A DNA stretch of 5,786 nt from Lachnospiraceae bacterium UBA7480. GTDB lineage: Bacteria > Bacillota > Clostridia > Lachnospirales > Lachnospiraceae. Every line of letters begins with the position of its first letter. The first letter of the stretch is position 1. The position numbers and the translations under genes are program-made. Below are positions 5,589 through 5,786 of this stretch, piece after piece. The notes beneath the pieces are model-generated. The model was not told where the DNA came from and ran no database searches. It saw nothing but the letters and a program-made list of their open reading frames with translations. The DNA is taken from positions 1-5,786 of the forward strand of contig DLOQ01000030.1 in NCBI GenBank assembly GCA_002479655.1, in the 5' to 3' direction.

Positions 5589-5786
5589 TTTTGGAAGTTT
5601 ATATAATTTCAGATATGAGCTGATCTGCGCGCTTTTGAAAAAGTATCAGGTCACGCTGTTTACGCCGATGGAAGAGGCTGACTATGAAAAGTATGATGAG
5701 CTGAAGGAAAAAGGCTGTCAGCTGATTGAAACGCCTTTTCGGCGCAGAGGCAAAAATCCGTTGTCGGAGATCGCTCTGTACCGCCG
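5548..5786 (+). CDS. Glycosyltransferase family 4-like protein, 5' part only (cut by window end)
   Basis: 79 codons are visible, running off the right edge without a stop. The peptide begins MKNSSRKIVLISNSFGSLYNFR, then a helix with ELICALLKK, the strand YQVTLFTP, and KGCQLIETPFRRRGKNP. This is the N-terminal acceptor-side Rossmann half of GT-B enzymes of the Glyco_trans_4-like (PF13477) type: a hydrophobic strand, a small-residue turn, then a YNFR helix. The UDP-sugar half lies outside the window. The ATG at 5548 overlaps the preceding gene by 41 bases and has only CAGGA at 5541-5545 very close to it. A TTG at 5575 (codon 10) would still keep most of the first strand, so the exact start is open. 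Its position suggests it adds the third sugar of the repeat unit, but neither donor nor acceptor can be assigned. Confidence 0.8.
   Translation, partial: MKNSSRKIVLISNSFGSLYNFRYELICALLKKYQVTLFTPMEEADYEKYDELKEKGCQLIETPFRRRGKNPLSEIALYR

Noticed and set aside
1..5786. Insertion sequences, CRISPR array, tRNA or rRNA genes, riboswitch
   Set aside because: No transposase, spaced direct repeats, cloverleaf or conserved rRNA segment was seen. All but about 260 bases are occupied by the five genes.

Overview
The window is a section of an extracellular or cell-surface polysaccharide biosynthesis cluster. All five recognisable genes lie on the + strand: a membrane O-acyltransferase, a polytopic Wzy-type polymerase/ligase, a polyprenyl glycosylphosphotransferase that starts the repeat unit, a Cps2T/WchF-like (DUF1972) rhamnosyltransferase, and the first 79 codons of a further glycosyltransferase cut by the window edge. 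The moderate GC, purine-rich Shine-Dalgarno sequences, TTG start, tight coupling and protein style suggest a Gram-positive gut-type clostridium, probably Lachnospiraceae. This is inferred from the sequence alone, with no marker gene to confirm it.

Layout: bases 1-52 hold the end of something upstream plus a compact perfect hairpin (3-19) and a strong ribosome binding site. The acyltransferase covers 53-1105. A 182-base AT-rich gap follows (1106-1287). It is the only real intergenic region and carries a good sigma-A-type promoter (1117-1145), a perfect 11-bp inverted repeat overlapping its -10 box (1132-1164), and a second hairpin (1201-1227) in the predicted leader. The polymerase-like gene (1288-2901) is followed after 24 bases by the glycosylphosphotransferase (2926-4374). 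That gene overlaps the rhamnosyltransferase by ATGA (4371-5588), which in turn overlaps the last gene by 41 bases (5548 onward).

Working model: the glycosylphosphotransferase places a sugar phosphate (Glc, Gal or similar) on undecaprenyl phosphate at the inner membrane face. The DUF1972 enzyme adds a second sugar, by family analogy beta-1,4-L-rhamnose, and the last gene extends the unit. After flipping, the polymerase joins units outside the membrane, and the acyltransferase probably decorates the glycan with an acetyl or other acyl group. The polymerase, initiating transferase and early transferases appear to form one unit driven from the promoter at 1117-1145. I see no mobile element, RNA gene, CRISPR array or clear intrinsic terminator. 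The pathway is of a known type; the least ordinary part is the regulatory-looking DNA between the acyltransferase and the polymerase.
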